A DNA stretch of 64,000 nucleotides from Tilletia caries (taxonomy: Eukaryota; Basidiomycota; Exobasidiomycetes; Tilletiales; Tilletiaceae), in the NCBI GenBank assembly GCA_032718865.1, contig JALUTQ010000033.1, positions 1 through 64,000 of the forward strand. Reading direction: 5' to 3'. The position numbers and the translations under genes are program-made. Shown here piece after piece: positions 44,641 to 55,874 of the stretch (its first letter is position 1; each line of letters opens with the position of its first letter). The notes under the pieces are model-generated. The model had not been told where the DNA came from. It was given only the letters and a program-made list of their open reading frames with translations, and searched no databases.

Positions 44641-44642
44641 GA

Positions 44643-44717
<75 letters not shown>
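44641..44717. repeat. (GAAA)n microsatellite, about 19 units
   Basis: 77 bp of GAAA in the right copy of the segmental duplication. The left copy at about 2,898 has only two or three units, so the array expanded after the duplication. Confidence 0.95.
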
Positions 44718-44718
<1 letters not shown>

Positions 44719-44770
44719 CAGAGAGGTGAGCAAGATAGAAGGGGAGAGGATCAGAGGCGACTAAAGAGGC

Positions 44771-46114
44771 TGTGCTGAGGTGCAGCGATGACCAGGCGAA
44801 GGTGAAGAAGCGAACGTATCTCGATAACGGTCATCGAACGTCTCTGCAAGCTCCGTTTCTTTCTGTCTGCCCCTGTTCATCAGCATGGTTAGAAGATTCA
44901 TCTGATACTTGAGAACCGACAGACACTGCGTTTTGCGCATCAGTTTTCAAGGGGGAACTCCACAAATGGAAACCTGCTTGATTCGGGCGAGGGGCAAGTT
45001 GCGTTGGATCATCCTTTCGATCCCCGATTAGGGTGCAGATACCGACACCTGGCTGGAGCTCGCCAGCTTGCCTATTCGTTCGTATCCGAGAGCTGAAGCC
45101 GTTTATGTAGTAAGCCGTCCCGCGGAACGGGACCAAAGGACCTCCTTGTCGCTTGCAGACAAGGGCCGTCTCGTACATATGTGAGAGTTGTCGCTTGATC
45201 CATTTCACTTCTCATCATGAAGCTTCATACTTCTTCGCTTTTCCCCAGTCTCTTTAGAGATTGGGGTTACTGGAACCAGTTTTTTTACGGCCGTAAGCGC
45301 CTGAACCAACATCAATAGAAAAAATATTTTCCCTCCTAAGGAAAGACGTCCTGAAGGTCAGAACGACTAGGGTTCAAATCCTGAACTCTTTCAGGCTGCA
45401 GACTTACAGCTTGTCAGGTTGTGTGGTTGATGCTGTGGAAGCTGTTTGTGACTTTTTCTGCTTATGTAATCACACAAACTTAACTCCGCTCACCAAACAC
45501 GAACCGAAAGAACCACCCCACTCACACACATGGTTAGTTCTTTACAACCACCACAATCTCAACGCGAACCATCATTGATGCTCTTTCCTTCCTACAGCTT
45601 CATTGTACAGCCGGAAAGGATACAGGTAATGTCAAATGTCAGCATGGCTGGCGGGGCGAAGGGTGGCTGCGCCACCCTGAGTCCGCGACCGCGCGTACCT
45701 ACTTAACCTCAGTAGCTTTTTTATTTTTGCGAGTATGGCTTTTCTCTCAGCGCATCAGCATCCTACCCCCCAAACCAGCAGAGGGCCAGAGGCCACCGGC
45801 ATGGCGAAGCGGGCGAAGGATGGCGGCGCCATCCTGAGTCGCGCGTAGACATGTCCATATCAGGAATTTTCACGACCACTCGTTCTATTTCAGCACCTCT
45901 TCCAGCAACGCAGCCACGGTTTGTTATCGCTCGCGCTGCTGATCGAAAAACACTGTTTACCATTTGCGCTGATCGCTAATCCTCTTTCTACATGTTTCCT
46001 TCCTTGTGCACCCTTCTCTTCGTTCTCTGACCTCCGTACAATGAACAATCTTTCCTTTCCCCTCCTCTTCGTAACTTCGTTACCGCGCCTTACCTGGTAG
46101 CTCACCTTAATCGT
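44771..46114. other. Region without recognised genes
   Basis: A minus-strand frame of 125 codons (44,831-45,208) has no recognised domain. The strings GGCGAAGGATGGCGGCGCCA and a diverged relative occur near 45,655 and 45,805. No other structure seen. Confidence 0.4.
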
Positions 46115-46900
46115 TAATGCTGCTCGCCGTCAATGGTCTTGACGAGAAGACCCTCAACACGTACATCAACGCCACCAATGCTCACCTAAACGAGGTCGCC
46201 ATTTGGCATAAGCCCCTGCAGCGCACTCGCTGATACGCCGGCACCGGCCAACTTCGGTCCTCGAGCTCTGTGTGGACTCGTCGGGGTTTTGCGCACTGTT
46301 AGGACGGCCAACCAAGGTCGTGTTCCTTTCGGCCGGCGGAAGCCGAACTTGACTATGCACTTCTTTCCGCTCAACCTTCCGATGATAGGAACTGAAGATC
46401 TACACGGCCTTCTCTCGTCTCCCCGGTCGACCTCCGATCATGGTCCCGGGTATGACACCCTCCACGGTGGGAACCAGCTCCAACACTGCCGTCTTCAACG
46501 CGGGCTATCGCATCAAGCTTACCCAGTGGCGGCCATCACAATACCAAGGCGCTGCGGTCCAATACTCCAAGGTGGCGCAGACCAAGCTTGTCACTCTGGC
46601 AAGAGATTCATTGTGAGGTTCTAATGCTTCAAGGCTTCTACGCTGCTGCTGGTATCCCCCAACAAGGAGATGACATGATCGCAGGTCTCTGTGATGCGGG
46701 CATCGAGCACCTCACCTGGAAGCCTGGGTCGGTCGATATAACTCATCGGGTGTGCAGAACTCTGACTTCCCCATCACGGCCGATCCGGGGGTCACCACTC
46801 GGCTGGAGACTTTCGCTAGCCCACTCTGGCGACGTACTCCCGCATTCGACGGCAACGCAATCATCTCTCCTGTCGTTACGTCTGGCCTTACCTCAGTGGT
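46115..46900 (+). pseudogene. Fatty acid synthase beta subunit fragment (FAS1-like)
   Basis: Three consecutive blocks match fungal FAS beta. First, MLLAVNGLDEKTLNTYINAT with NAHL, from the malonyl/palmitoyl-transferase region. Then QGRVPFGRRKPNL with FFPLNLP, and RLPGRPPIMVPGMTPSTV with FNAGYRIKL. Last, GFYAAAGIPQQGDDMIAG and AGIEHLTWKPGSVD. The frame changes between blocks and stops interrupt it, and large parts of the roughly 2,000-residue protein are missing. It is a decayed fragment, not a working gene. The order of blocks follows the parent gene. Confidence 0.7.
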
Positions 46901-48950
46901 GATGTTTGTTTGGAAGCCAGGTGATGGTCTCAAATAACTCAAACGAGCACGGCGGTCAAGCAGCTCATCGTCATTCTTTTCAGCTCTTGGCGTTAAAGAC
47001 GTCGCTTGTCCCCAATGCCACATCGTTCTGACTTCCATCTGGTCTTCTTATATTTCTTGCAGGTCGAGATTCAGAAAGGCCTAGACCCTAGTTCAGGTCG
47101 CGCGCGGGTTGGAGTTCTTGCACGGCGCAGAGATAGTACACGGAACCTGACAACTGGTAAGTACATGCACCGCGCAATGATCTCAATGCTACAGCATGCT
47201 GTTGAGATCAAACGCCAGCTAGCTGACACCCAATGCGCTAGATGTCAGCTGCGGTCGATCTCGTACCACAAGGCTCAAGCTCTGCTCCGAAGGCGTCTTC
47301 CTCCGCTGGTTCTTGCATCCGCATTCCGCAGTTCTTCACTTATGTCCTTATCTCTGAACCTGACACTGACTACCCTCTTCGTTTCAGCGTATTGCATATA
47401 AAGAAACTACCGCACATATGACGTATCTCCCTCCATCTTCCGCTACAACAGCTACATGTGCGACTATCTCAAGGCTACCCACACCGAGATCGTTTCCTCC
47501 GCTTGCGCGCTCGTCCTTGCTGTCCAGCTTATCTCTCTGCTCTCATCGCCCCATCAAGGCCCTCAGCTCCCCGGACAATGATACTGTCGATGTCGCTGGC
47601 GCTTCGGCCTCCGTCAGCCCCTTCAGTCGTGGTTCGACCACTAATTCGACCACTAAAATCGATCCAGAACAGTGACCTCAGGGATGCCAAGAGTGCTTCG
47701 TTCAACTTAGTTTTCCTCAATCATGGAAACGCGATCGGTCATGAAGACAGAGACTTGCTCAACCTCAAAGACCTTGCGGTCACTTTTTGCTTCTCTTCTC
47801 CTCTACAGCTCCGCCCTGCTATTGTTCATGCTTTCATTTTGCTACTTGCTCACCCTTCGGTCTGCAACTTATCTCTCTTTTTTTCCTCTTTTTTTCCTAC
47901 TGCCCACCTGGCACCTACATACCTCCTCCTGACAATTTTGCTAGCAGCATACGTCTTCTAGACACACCCTCTAAATCTGTCTCTCTAGTCACGTCGAAGG
48001 ACAGAAAGTAAGCACCTGGAACGCTCCAGCCCATCAAAAGAGCTTATGCGAAGATCTCCTGATTCAGCAGTGATTCTCACATTGGGTCTCGTCTCCCAGA
48101 AGATCAACGGTACACTCCCTTCTTCACTCTTTCAGGTGAGTCGTGTCTGCTTTCATGCCACATCCGTAAGTCCGTACTGGGGGAACAAAACGGACGACCG
48201 TGGAGCAGCTTGTGTATTCGTTGACCCGCCTTTCTTTGCCCACGTTATCTCTCCATGACTTTAACAACTAGCTCACGAACAGGAATCTTTTACTCCGACA
48301 TCATAGCCGTGGCCTCAGCTGCCGTAAAACAACAGCACTCGTGCTGAGCTGTAGTACGACAAATCATACAGACAGTACCTTCTCTACCTACAGAAGAAGT
48401 CATCGACAACATGATGTTCACTTTTTCTACACAGTGACTTCTGATCACTTGTCAAGATGTCAAGGAAGAAGCCCTCTCCGCGGAAAGAGGAAGCACAGGT
48501 CCCATCACGGGGTGAGTACTATTCCTCTTGCCTAGATCATACTTGCCTCATCTTTGAGTTGATCGTCATGTCTCATGATTTCTTCCTCTGCCTTTTTAAA
48601 TCTACATAGTACATACACCCTCGCACTCTCCAATGTGGTCATCGCGCCGTGCTCGGTCTCGTTCTTCCCTGTCTTCTTCCATTCTCCGAGCGTCAGATAG
48701 TTCAACTCCGTCCTCCTCGACTCCATATGCCGTCATCCGTCGCCATGTCGTCCGCTGCCCGAGACCTTCAACTCCTGCTTCTGCCATCTGGAAGGTGAGT
48801 AGACCCTGCAATTCGCGTCTTGACTCTTGGTCATCGTCATGTATCTTTGGCCATCACTAGCGTACTGCAATACGATTGACTTCCTCCTTTTCTCTTTTCT
48901 CGCTAATCACTTCTTCCCTCCTTTCCACGTCCTCCTCCTGTTCCCTTCGC
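46901..48950. other. Decayed region, no gene recognised
   Basis: Short frames without domains. Some intron-like GT/AG pairs remain, for example around 48,135 and 48,790, which hints at relics of spliced genes that I cannot name. Confidence 0.35.
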
Positions 48951-49204
48951 AGAGTCCAGCAGAACCGCGTTTGTCTCAGCGAGCTCGCAAATGGAGCGAA
49001 CCTGGCTGCGCAACTTCGCCCTCCTCGCCATGCGACCGTCTTTTCCGACGAACGATGAACGTCTTCGACGCACCGGCCCTCCTGAGACAGACAACTTCAC
49101 GACACGAAAGTGGCGACACAGTACTGATGCATCAACAACTAGTACGTTTCCCCGATTCTTGTGGTCTCAGTTCGCTCCTACGATCCGCTAACTGCCACTT
49201 TCTA

Positions 49205-50115
49205 TCTCACTTGGTAGACTCGTCCATGACCGTCGTCAGCTGGACGTTCCCTGTCGAGGCCAGCTTCGCCTCCTCGAAGACCTCCCACATCTGGGCGATG
49301 AGTACCATATCTCCCAACTCCGCAGATGCCAGCGCTACCATTGTCAAGCACAACCGCGAAGGTGTCATGAACATGGACCTGACCAAACCTCCCAAAACGA
49401 ACGCTGCGGCCTCGGGCTCGGGCTGCTCGGCTCTGACTTCAGATTCTACGTCAAAGACGGGCGGACCTTCTTCGTCCTCAAACAGTGAGGGCGCCCGACG
49501 GTCATTCAGGATTTGAGGCCTCGGCCTGTTCGCTGTGAGTCGCCCATGTCAGGAAGAAGGTCGGACCAGGGAAGGACATTATATGACGCTTTGTCTGTTC
49601 CATTTGACAGTCTTCCTTGCCCATGGGATCACCATGAGCATCACCTGGGTGGGCTTGGTCTTGAGTCTTGACAGACATCATTCAGGGATCCTGCCAAGGT
49701 TCCCCTGTCACTCACATCCTTTGCGCATCAACGCACCCTTTTCTTCCCTCTCAGCCGGCCGGCAACCTCATCGGCCGATACGGACGGACGCTCTTCCCTA
49801 CATCGTGGCTCAAAGTTCACCGAGCGGTTGAAATCTCGGCCTTGGTGCTGACCATCGTCCGCTTCGGCCTCGCCTATCAGGGATGCAGCGACACCGGCAT
49901 CCCTCACTTCGACAAGACCAACCAACGTGTTGGTTTGGCCAAGTTTATTCTGCGCATCATCCAATCGTTCTGGGGCCCGATCGGACACATGATCTTGTCC
50001 TTTTCTTCGGACTTACGCTCTGGCAGGTCCGGTCTGGTCTTGCGTTGTGGCTGCGGCAACCTCCTGAGGGGGTGGCAGATATTATAAATCTGTTCCCGGT
50101 TTAGTTCGGCATCAT
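49205..50115 (+). pseudogene. DOMON/cytochrome b561 protein remnant, C-terminal half
   Basis: The end of a DOMON domain is readable (TVVSWTFPVEASFASSKTSH, IWAMSTISPNSADASATI). It is followed in shifted frames by cytochrome b561 helices: AHGITMSITWVGLVLSL, GRYGRTLFPTSWLKVHRAVE, ISALVLTIVRFGLAYQG, and a terminal FGIIMAALLGLILLSRHTG. In the family four His ligate two hemes; the first two (AHG and KVHR) remain, while the third position reads Asn in KTNQRVGL. Frameshifts and the lost ligand mark a pseudogene. The parent would be a secreted or membrane electron-transfer protein. Confidence 0.6.
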
Positions 50116-50963
50116 CATGGCGGCGCTGCTCGGCCTGATTCTGCTTTCCCGACACACAGGAAGGCTGCCGAATCGAAGGAGAAGATTGGCGTGGACAGCC
50201 CATGATCGGAGGTTCGTTCTGTCAACATCCTTCACCTCCCTCCCACTCTTTTCCTCTCTCAATCCACACTCTCTTTTGTTTCTTCTAGATATGGACACTC
50301 GCCGCAGGTTGAACACGGTTCGCTCTGGTTGACAACAATGCACAATTAAACTGCCATCTGTAGCGGCTCATGTCGAACCTGTACTCGCCCTATAATGCAC
50401 TGCTGAATTCTACAGCAAGGCAACAACGAGTGGAAGCTGTGAGGATAACTGACCATCTCTCCTCGCTCATCAGGTGCAGATTCGTTGCCGATCCTTTCCA
50501 ATCCCGGCGCGAACACATGATGGTGCGTGTGTCTGACGAACGCGCTGAACATGAGTGAGGAGAGTTCTTTTCGCACAACCATGCTCTGTTTCGCTTTCGC
50601 CTCTCTTTTCTCATGTTCCCCATTGCTCCGCGCTCCGTTACTGACCTCCGCTTCTTTCCAGCCTTCGATGAACCGCAGACCGTCGGGCGGGCACGTCTCG
50701 GGTCCCAACCCAGGGCACGACGGGCGTGGCGGGCAAAGCAAAACGCGCACCGCAGGTTTCTTCTCTTCATATCACGCGGTGTTGGCTAATCGCTGTGATG
50801 CATTTGCTTGTCTTGCACTCGCTGACGTATCTTGCTCTCTACCCTCTTTTCAATGATTCCACTCCCTTTCTCCCATCCCTTCTGCCCCCTTCACAGGCCT
50901 CTCTCTTCTCTCTTCAGCTTCTCACGGGAACTTTGCCCTCTGCCCAGGATGCGACTGCGAACC

Positions 50964-51345
50964 ATGTGAACAAAGAAGCTCGCCTCGTTCCTTGCGCTGG
51001 CTGCCCTCTCTCGAGCCGAAATCTTAAGCGACTCTTTCTGCAAGGGAGATTTGTGTATTACGGCGGTCTACGACAAAGGAACGTCCTCCGTTAGCTACAA
51101 GGCGGTAGCCCCAGGCAAGGTTGGCTGGGTCGGCGTAGGACAAGGGGAGCAGATGGCCGGTGCAAACGTGACGGTGAGGATCTCTCCTTTTTCACCCTTT
51201 CGCTCGTAACGTTTGGTTCTCACACACATGCACTGTCTTTCATTCGAGCAGGTCGGATGGGCGCAACCAGGTGGAACGGTCGTCTTCTCTCAACGCTCGA
51301 CTGCGTCACACGCATGCAGATTCAAGCTGAGGCCTTCGTTCCGGA
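50964..51345 (+). pseudogene. DOMON domain remnant, N-terminal half
   Basis: After ATG at 50,964 the second codon is TGA, then the frame continues TKKLASFLALAALSRAEI (a signal peptide) and SFCKGDLCITAVYDKGTSS, KVGWVGVGQGEQMAGANVTV, and, across an intron (GTGAGG to AGCAG), VGWAQPGGTVVFSQRS. This is the start of a DOMON domain. It lies downstream of the C-terminal half at 49-50 kb, so the two are either separate relics or one gene rearranged. Confidence 0.6.
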
Positions 51346-51629
51346 CCGAGCTGCGTCCATGTCAAGTATCTTGTCCTGACTCCTGATTTCCCGCGTCGTG
51401 AAATTGCAGGCTCTACTTCTGACATGCGTCTCATTTCGACGACGACACCTACAGATGCATGAGTTGCATCGATGACAGTCTTGCGTTGGACATTTCCCGT
51501 TCGTGCTGGCTTTAAAAGTGACAGGAGTGCTATTGTCGACAGACACAATGTGCGCCGCTCATACTCCTGACCCACTCCAGGCTACGTTCCGACAGACAAG
51601 TTCGAGCTCTCCGGCATCGCGCTTGCTCA

Positions 51630-51990
51630 CCCTGGTCACTGGTGTCCCCCAGATCGAGGTCATCTTCGACGTCGACGCCAACTCTGTCCTCAACGTATCG
51701 GCCGCGGACAAGACTCCCGGCAAGTCGCAGAAGATTACCATCACCAACGACAAGGGCCGACTGTCCAAGGACGACATCGAGCGCATGGTCAACGAGGCTG
51801 AGAAGTTCCGCGTATGTATTCGATCCCTTCCTCACGCGTTTGCAACAAATTAACCATTGCATTCCATTTCTCATCCACAGGCTGAGGACGAGGCCGCTAC
51901 TGCCCGCACCACCGCCAAGAACGGCCTGGAGTCATACGCCTGCAGCCTCCGCAACTCGCTCAACGAGGAGGCCTTTGCCTCCAAGTTCGA
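51630..51990 (+). pseudogene. HSP70 substrate-binding domain fragment
   Basis: [20 protein letters not shown] is followed by [20 protein letters not shown] and [17 protein letters not shown], then after a 69-bp intron (GTATGT to CACAG) by AEDEAATARTTAKNGLESYA. These residues are the end of the beta-sandwich and the start of the helical lid of cytosolic HSP70. No ATPase domain is present nearby. The retained intron shows the fragment came from genomic DNA rather than from reverse transcription. Confidence 0.75.
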
Positions 51991-52589
51991 GCTGACGACA
52001 AGACTGTCCATCGTCCATCTCCAGGTAAGCGCAGCACTCAGCAAGCCAGCCCATCTTCCACACTCCCGTCGGCCGTCTTCAGTCAACCACATCCGCTCTC
52101 TCCCCTCCCTCTCTGCAGAATGTCGAGATGACCAGCGCAACTGCAAACTTCGCTGATCCATACATCTTCCGCGTCACTTTTGATGCATCTCTCCACTCAC
52201 AGAGGGTGAGTGAGCCACGCCGATCCACAGACACGAGCTCCTCCTGCCGCTGCTGCCCATGCATATCACTCTCCTCCCTCTTCTCCTCTCTTCCTCTCTC
52301 TTTCTAGACATCGAGATGACTAACCCTTGTCAAAGCTTGCAAGTCGCTCCCTTCGCCTCATCATCCACATCCTTGTCTTCAGCAGATGAATCAAATGTCA
52401 ACGCTTCAATCTGATCTGCGAGGGTGAATGCTGACGGAGAATAAGAACGCCCTTCGTGCTTCATTAGCTGTGTCTAAACAGATCCAGGGGTACGAGCAAG
52501 GCGGACAATCAAGCCTTGAGCCAGAGCTGCAAAGAAAGAGAAAACCGAATTCAGCCAGAAGTTCCCGCACCCCTTGAAAGACAAATTCC

Positions 52590-54180
52590 TACTCATGTCA
52601 ACGAACTCCGGAACAGGCATCGCCGCCAAGGCCTTGTGGTCCTCAATAAGGGACATGATCTTGCTCTCGCGCGCCTCGTCAAAGTGGTCCTCGAGGTACT
52701 TGCGCAGCTTCTTCGCAATGAGCGGGATGGCCTCCTCGCGACGACGGGCGTGACCGACGGGCTGTTCGCCATTGAAGAAGAGACGCGTTCAGTCAGGAAG
52801 TCTGTAAGAGGGACACAACTCACGTAGTCAAGCGCAATCGGCCCAATGGTGCTACCGTCCTTAAAGACGATCTCAACAAAGTTACCAATGCTCCTCTTCT
52901 CCGGCTCCATGTACTCCTTCGTGTACCGGCCCTCCTTCTTAACCTCCATCTTGGCCCGCAACTAATCAATCTTCGGGTTCGCCGCATAGTCATCGTTGTA
53001 CATGTCAAGCGTCAACTTGCCATTCGTGAGCGAGACAGCGACCATGTACTGGAGGGAGTGATCCCGGTCGGCGTAGTTGTGCAGCACGCCCGCCTTGCTG
53101 ATGATTCGCACGGCAGCCTCTTGCGTCAGGAGCTTCACCTTCTCAATGTCGTCCGATGTCTTGCCGACCTTGGTCATCTCGGCGTGGGCGAGGATGGCGG
53201 CCTCGCAGGCGGTGTGGGCGCGGAGCTCGGCGGGCACGAGCTTGAAGAGGACGTTCTCTATCACGTAGAAGGTGTAAGGGCGCTGGAAGGCGAACTCCTT
53301 GCCCTTCAGAGGACGTCGTAGAAGCCCCAGACCTTGGCGGTGAGCACAGTGCACACTGGGCAGACCGGGCTGACCCTTCTGAACGAGCAGGTCCAGGTCG
53401 ACAGCGCGGGAGCAGGCGTCACCAGCAGCCCAGGACTTACGCGAGGACGTGTTGGGTGCGTGACGGTAGGCGCGAAGGCTCTGACCATCAACAAAAGCCT
53501 GGGAGATCACGTTGACGGTGTGGTCGCGGGAGTTGCCCGACCTTGACGCGAAGGACGTGGTCCAGACCGACGCGGTTGAACGAGTTCTCAATGTCGAGGT
53601 TGCCCTGGATCTCGTGGGCCTGGATGACGGCAGTGAGGATGTCCTGGACGGTGAGGGGATTCTTGCCGTTGGCGACTGCTGTGCGGGAGAGCCAGTCGGC
53701 GACGGAGATGATGGTCCCGAGGTTGTCGGAGGGGTGGCACCACTATAAGTCATAAGATGCAAAAGCAGAGGATGAGGAAATTGTGAGACGCGTCTCAGGC
53801 AGGGTGCATGTACTGTGGAAAAACGTACCTCGGCAGCGAGCCAGGTGTCATTGAAGTCGAGCCAGCTGATCAAAGCCCCGTTCTTGAAGGCGGCACGGAT
53901 AGGGTCAAGGACGTGGTTGGTACCAATGACCTGTAACAGAAACAGAGGGAATGTCAGTCATTGGAGACGCGTTCGTATTGGAAGGAGATCATCTATCAAC
54001 TCACGCGAGAACCGTTGGGACGGTGGTGCCGGGCACGACGGGGCCGAGGACGGAGACGGCCTGGGGGAAGTGGAGAGCCTCGAAGGCGCATCCGAGGGAG
54101 TCGAGGAGACAGAGACGCGCGGTGTTGTAGGCGACCTCAAGAGAGTAGAGACACTGTCGATATTCGAAGGACGAGGATAG
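52590..54180 (-). pseudogene. PrpD-type 2-methylcitrate dehydratase, decayed
   Basis: On the minus strand: NTARLCLLDSLGCAFEAL with LGPVVPGTTVP, then LISWLDFNDTWLAAE spliced over an intron to [20 protein letters not shown]. Next come [59 protein letters not shown] and NYADRDHSLQYMVAV, all hallmarks of PrpD. Lesions: a frameshift with a small deletion near 53,540, and an in-frame TAG at 52,962-52,964 between PKID and LRAKMEV. The N-terminus is missing. The parent enzyme works in the mitochondrial methylcitrate cycle for propionate. Introns are kept. Confidence 0.8.
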
Positions 54181-55322
54181 AATGGCAGGTCGCAGGTGAC
54201 AGTGACAGGAAAAGATTCCGGGAGAGGGTGACCAATGAGGGGAATGTAACTTAGTCTGCCAAGGGTTGAGGACTTGAGGTAGATGTGGTATAACCAAGTC
54301 TGGTGACTAGTCATCAGCCGAAAGAAGGGGTAACTGCGGTAATCGGAGAAAAAGGGAAACGGAGAGAGGCAAGAGAAGTCAAAGTACAGACCAGAAGAGG
54401 TGAAGGGAGTCAAGAGAAGAACGTAAGGGTCAGTGAGAGAGAGGTGAGCGAAGAGCAGCAGCGTGATTGCGCACTGGAGTCTGGAGCACAAAGTGATCAG
54501 TCATCTGTCATGGACAGAAATAACAACGACTTCAAAGCAGACTTCCAGCGCTAAATTCACGCTCGACTGCAGCCTGGGTACGCCTCGACGAGAACCGCGT
54601 GCGATGAGCTGCTCGTAGACCAGCCGAAGCCCGAAAGTACTAGTAAAAGGGAGAGAGGTGATTGGTGAAGGCGGTACGAAAATTTAGCAGATGAAAGGGG
54701 CGCTTTATGCAAGCAGACGATAACTCGACCGTGCCATGTCGTCAGTCCAGACTTGAGGAAATTATGGGCGCCGAGGCGTCCGAATAAAGCCCCAGAGGCA
54801 GAGACTGGGGAATCCTCCGGCCCACAGCCGGGTCACTATACAGAGTTTGCTTTTCCAGGTTCCAAACTTCATTATCTTTTCCCCGTCACCTTCATCGCCT
54901 TCATCACCTTGTCTCTTTCATCACCAACATCGCGGTGAGTTCGAGATCGAATTGGGCCAAGGATCCAAGCACCACTGTCGTAACACAGGCTCCTGCTTTC
55001 TCCTACATGCTGCCATTTCCCTCTCGCATCTGAACCTGACCAACATCTCTACCAGCTTCCTCTTCAGATACCCTACATAAGCAGGCACATTTTCCTGACT
55101 CGATCCTATGTCATCTCGTTCTCTCACTCCATCAGATCATCTTTTTGCCATCATCGCAGTTCAGCAACTTCACTCACGCACAGCGTACACGGGTCTACCA
55201 CCCTTTTGGTGAGTCCTCTGATCACGGCAGATCTCAGCTCTTCAATGCGACAGATACTGAGGAATGCCCGTACATCCCCCATCTGAATTCAAACTGTCCC
55301 ATTAGCCCTCAGGATATCCAAG
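54181..55322. other. No gene recognised
   Basis: Short frames only, with no domain or splice pattern that I could support. Confidence 0.35.
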
Positions 55323-55511
55323 ATGTGCCGATCTATCATTCATTGGTTTCTGTGCGGACGGTGCGCAGAGAGAGCCAAGGACCATCGGGTCACCTTTGTT
55401 CCGTGTTCAGCACATCACTGCTGCAGGAATTCTTTTATCGAGCACAGCTTCCTGGCAACGGCTCCCCTGTGCTTCGAATGCGAAGAAGATTTGAGGTGTG
55501 TTCCTGCTTAA
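55323..55511 (+). CDS. Cys-rich (putative zinc-binding) hypothetical frame
   Basis: Opens MCRSIIHWFLCGRCAERA and carries C-x2-C-x13-C-x4-C and a final C-x2-C (CFEC), the same spacing as the frames at 3469-3660 and 38,540-38,692. The context is decayed sequence, so this may be a relic. A GTGTGT donor-like site follows the frame. Confidence 0.35.
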   Translation: MCRSIIHWFLCGRCAERAKDHRVTFVPCSAHHCCRNSFIEHSFLATAPLCFECEEDLRCVPA

Positions 55512-55874
55512 GTTTCGTCCTCGTAGGCCTTCCTCACCTCTCACTATCTCACTGACCTGATAAACTCCTTTTCCATAGCTTTCATGGTTAGCAGTAACTC
55601 AAGTGAAACTGCACCACTGTCATCATTTCGTCGCATCCGTCTGACCCTTGGCAGTATTGTGAGGTCCTCGTATTACAGCACACACCTCCCTTGCTCGTAC
55701 TGACCTCCAGAAGATGGTTTGATTTCTGTTTCTGCCTTTATCGTGATACCCTGGTCAGTGCTCCCTTCGTCGCCGATGGAACGTCATCATACACCGTCCT
55801 AGTAATCTCTCTCCTCTCGCCCTGGTTCCTCTTCCCTGCCGTTTGCTTGTAGAAGTTTCATCGAGCCAATTGGC

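Larger units (their letters stand above)
42440..44770. repeat. Subtelomeric segmental duplication, right copy
   Basis: Matches 1,310-2,955. It differs by the 626-bp insert at 42,867-43,492, by a (GAAA)n expansion at 44,641-44,717, and by divergent exons 2 and 3 of the gene inside. The order and orientation are the same as at the telomere. Confidence 0.85.
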
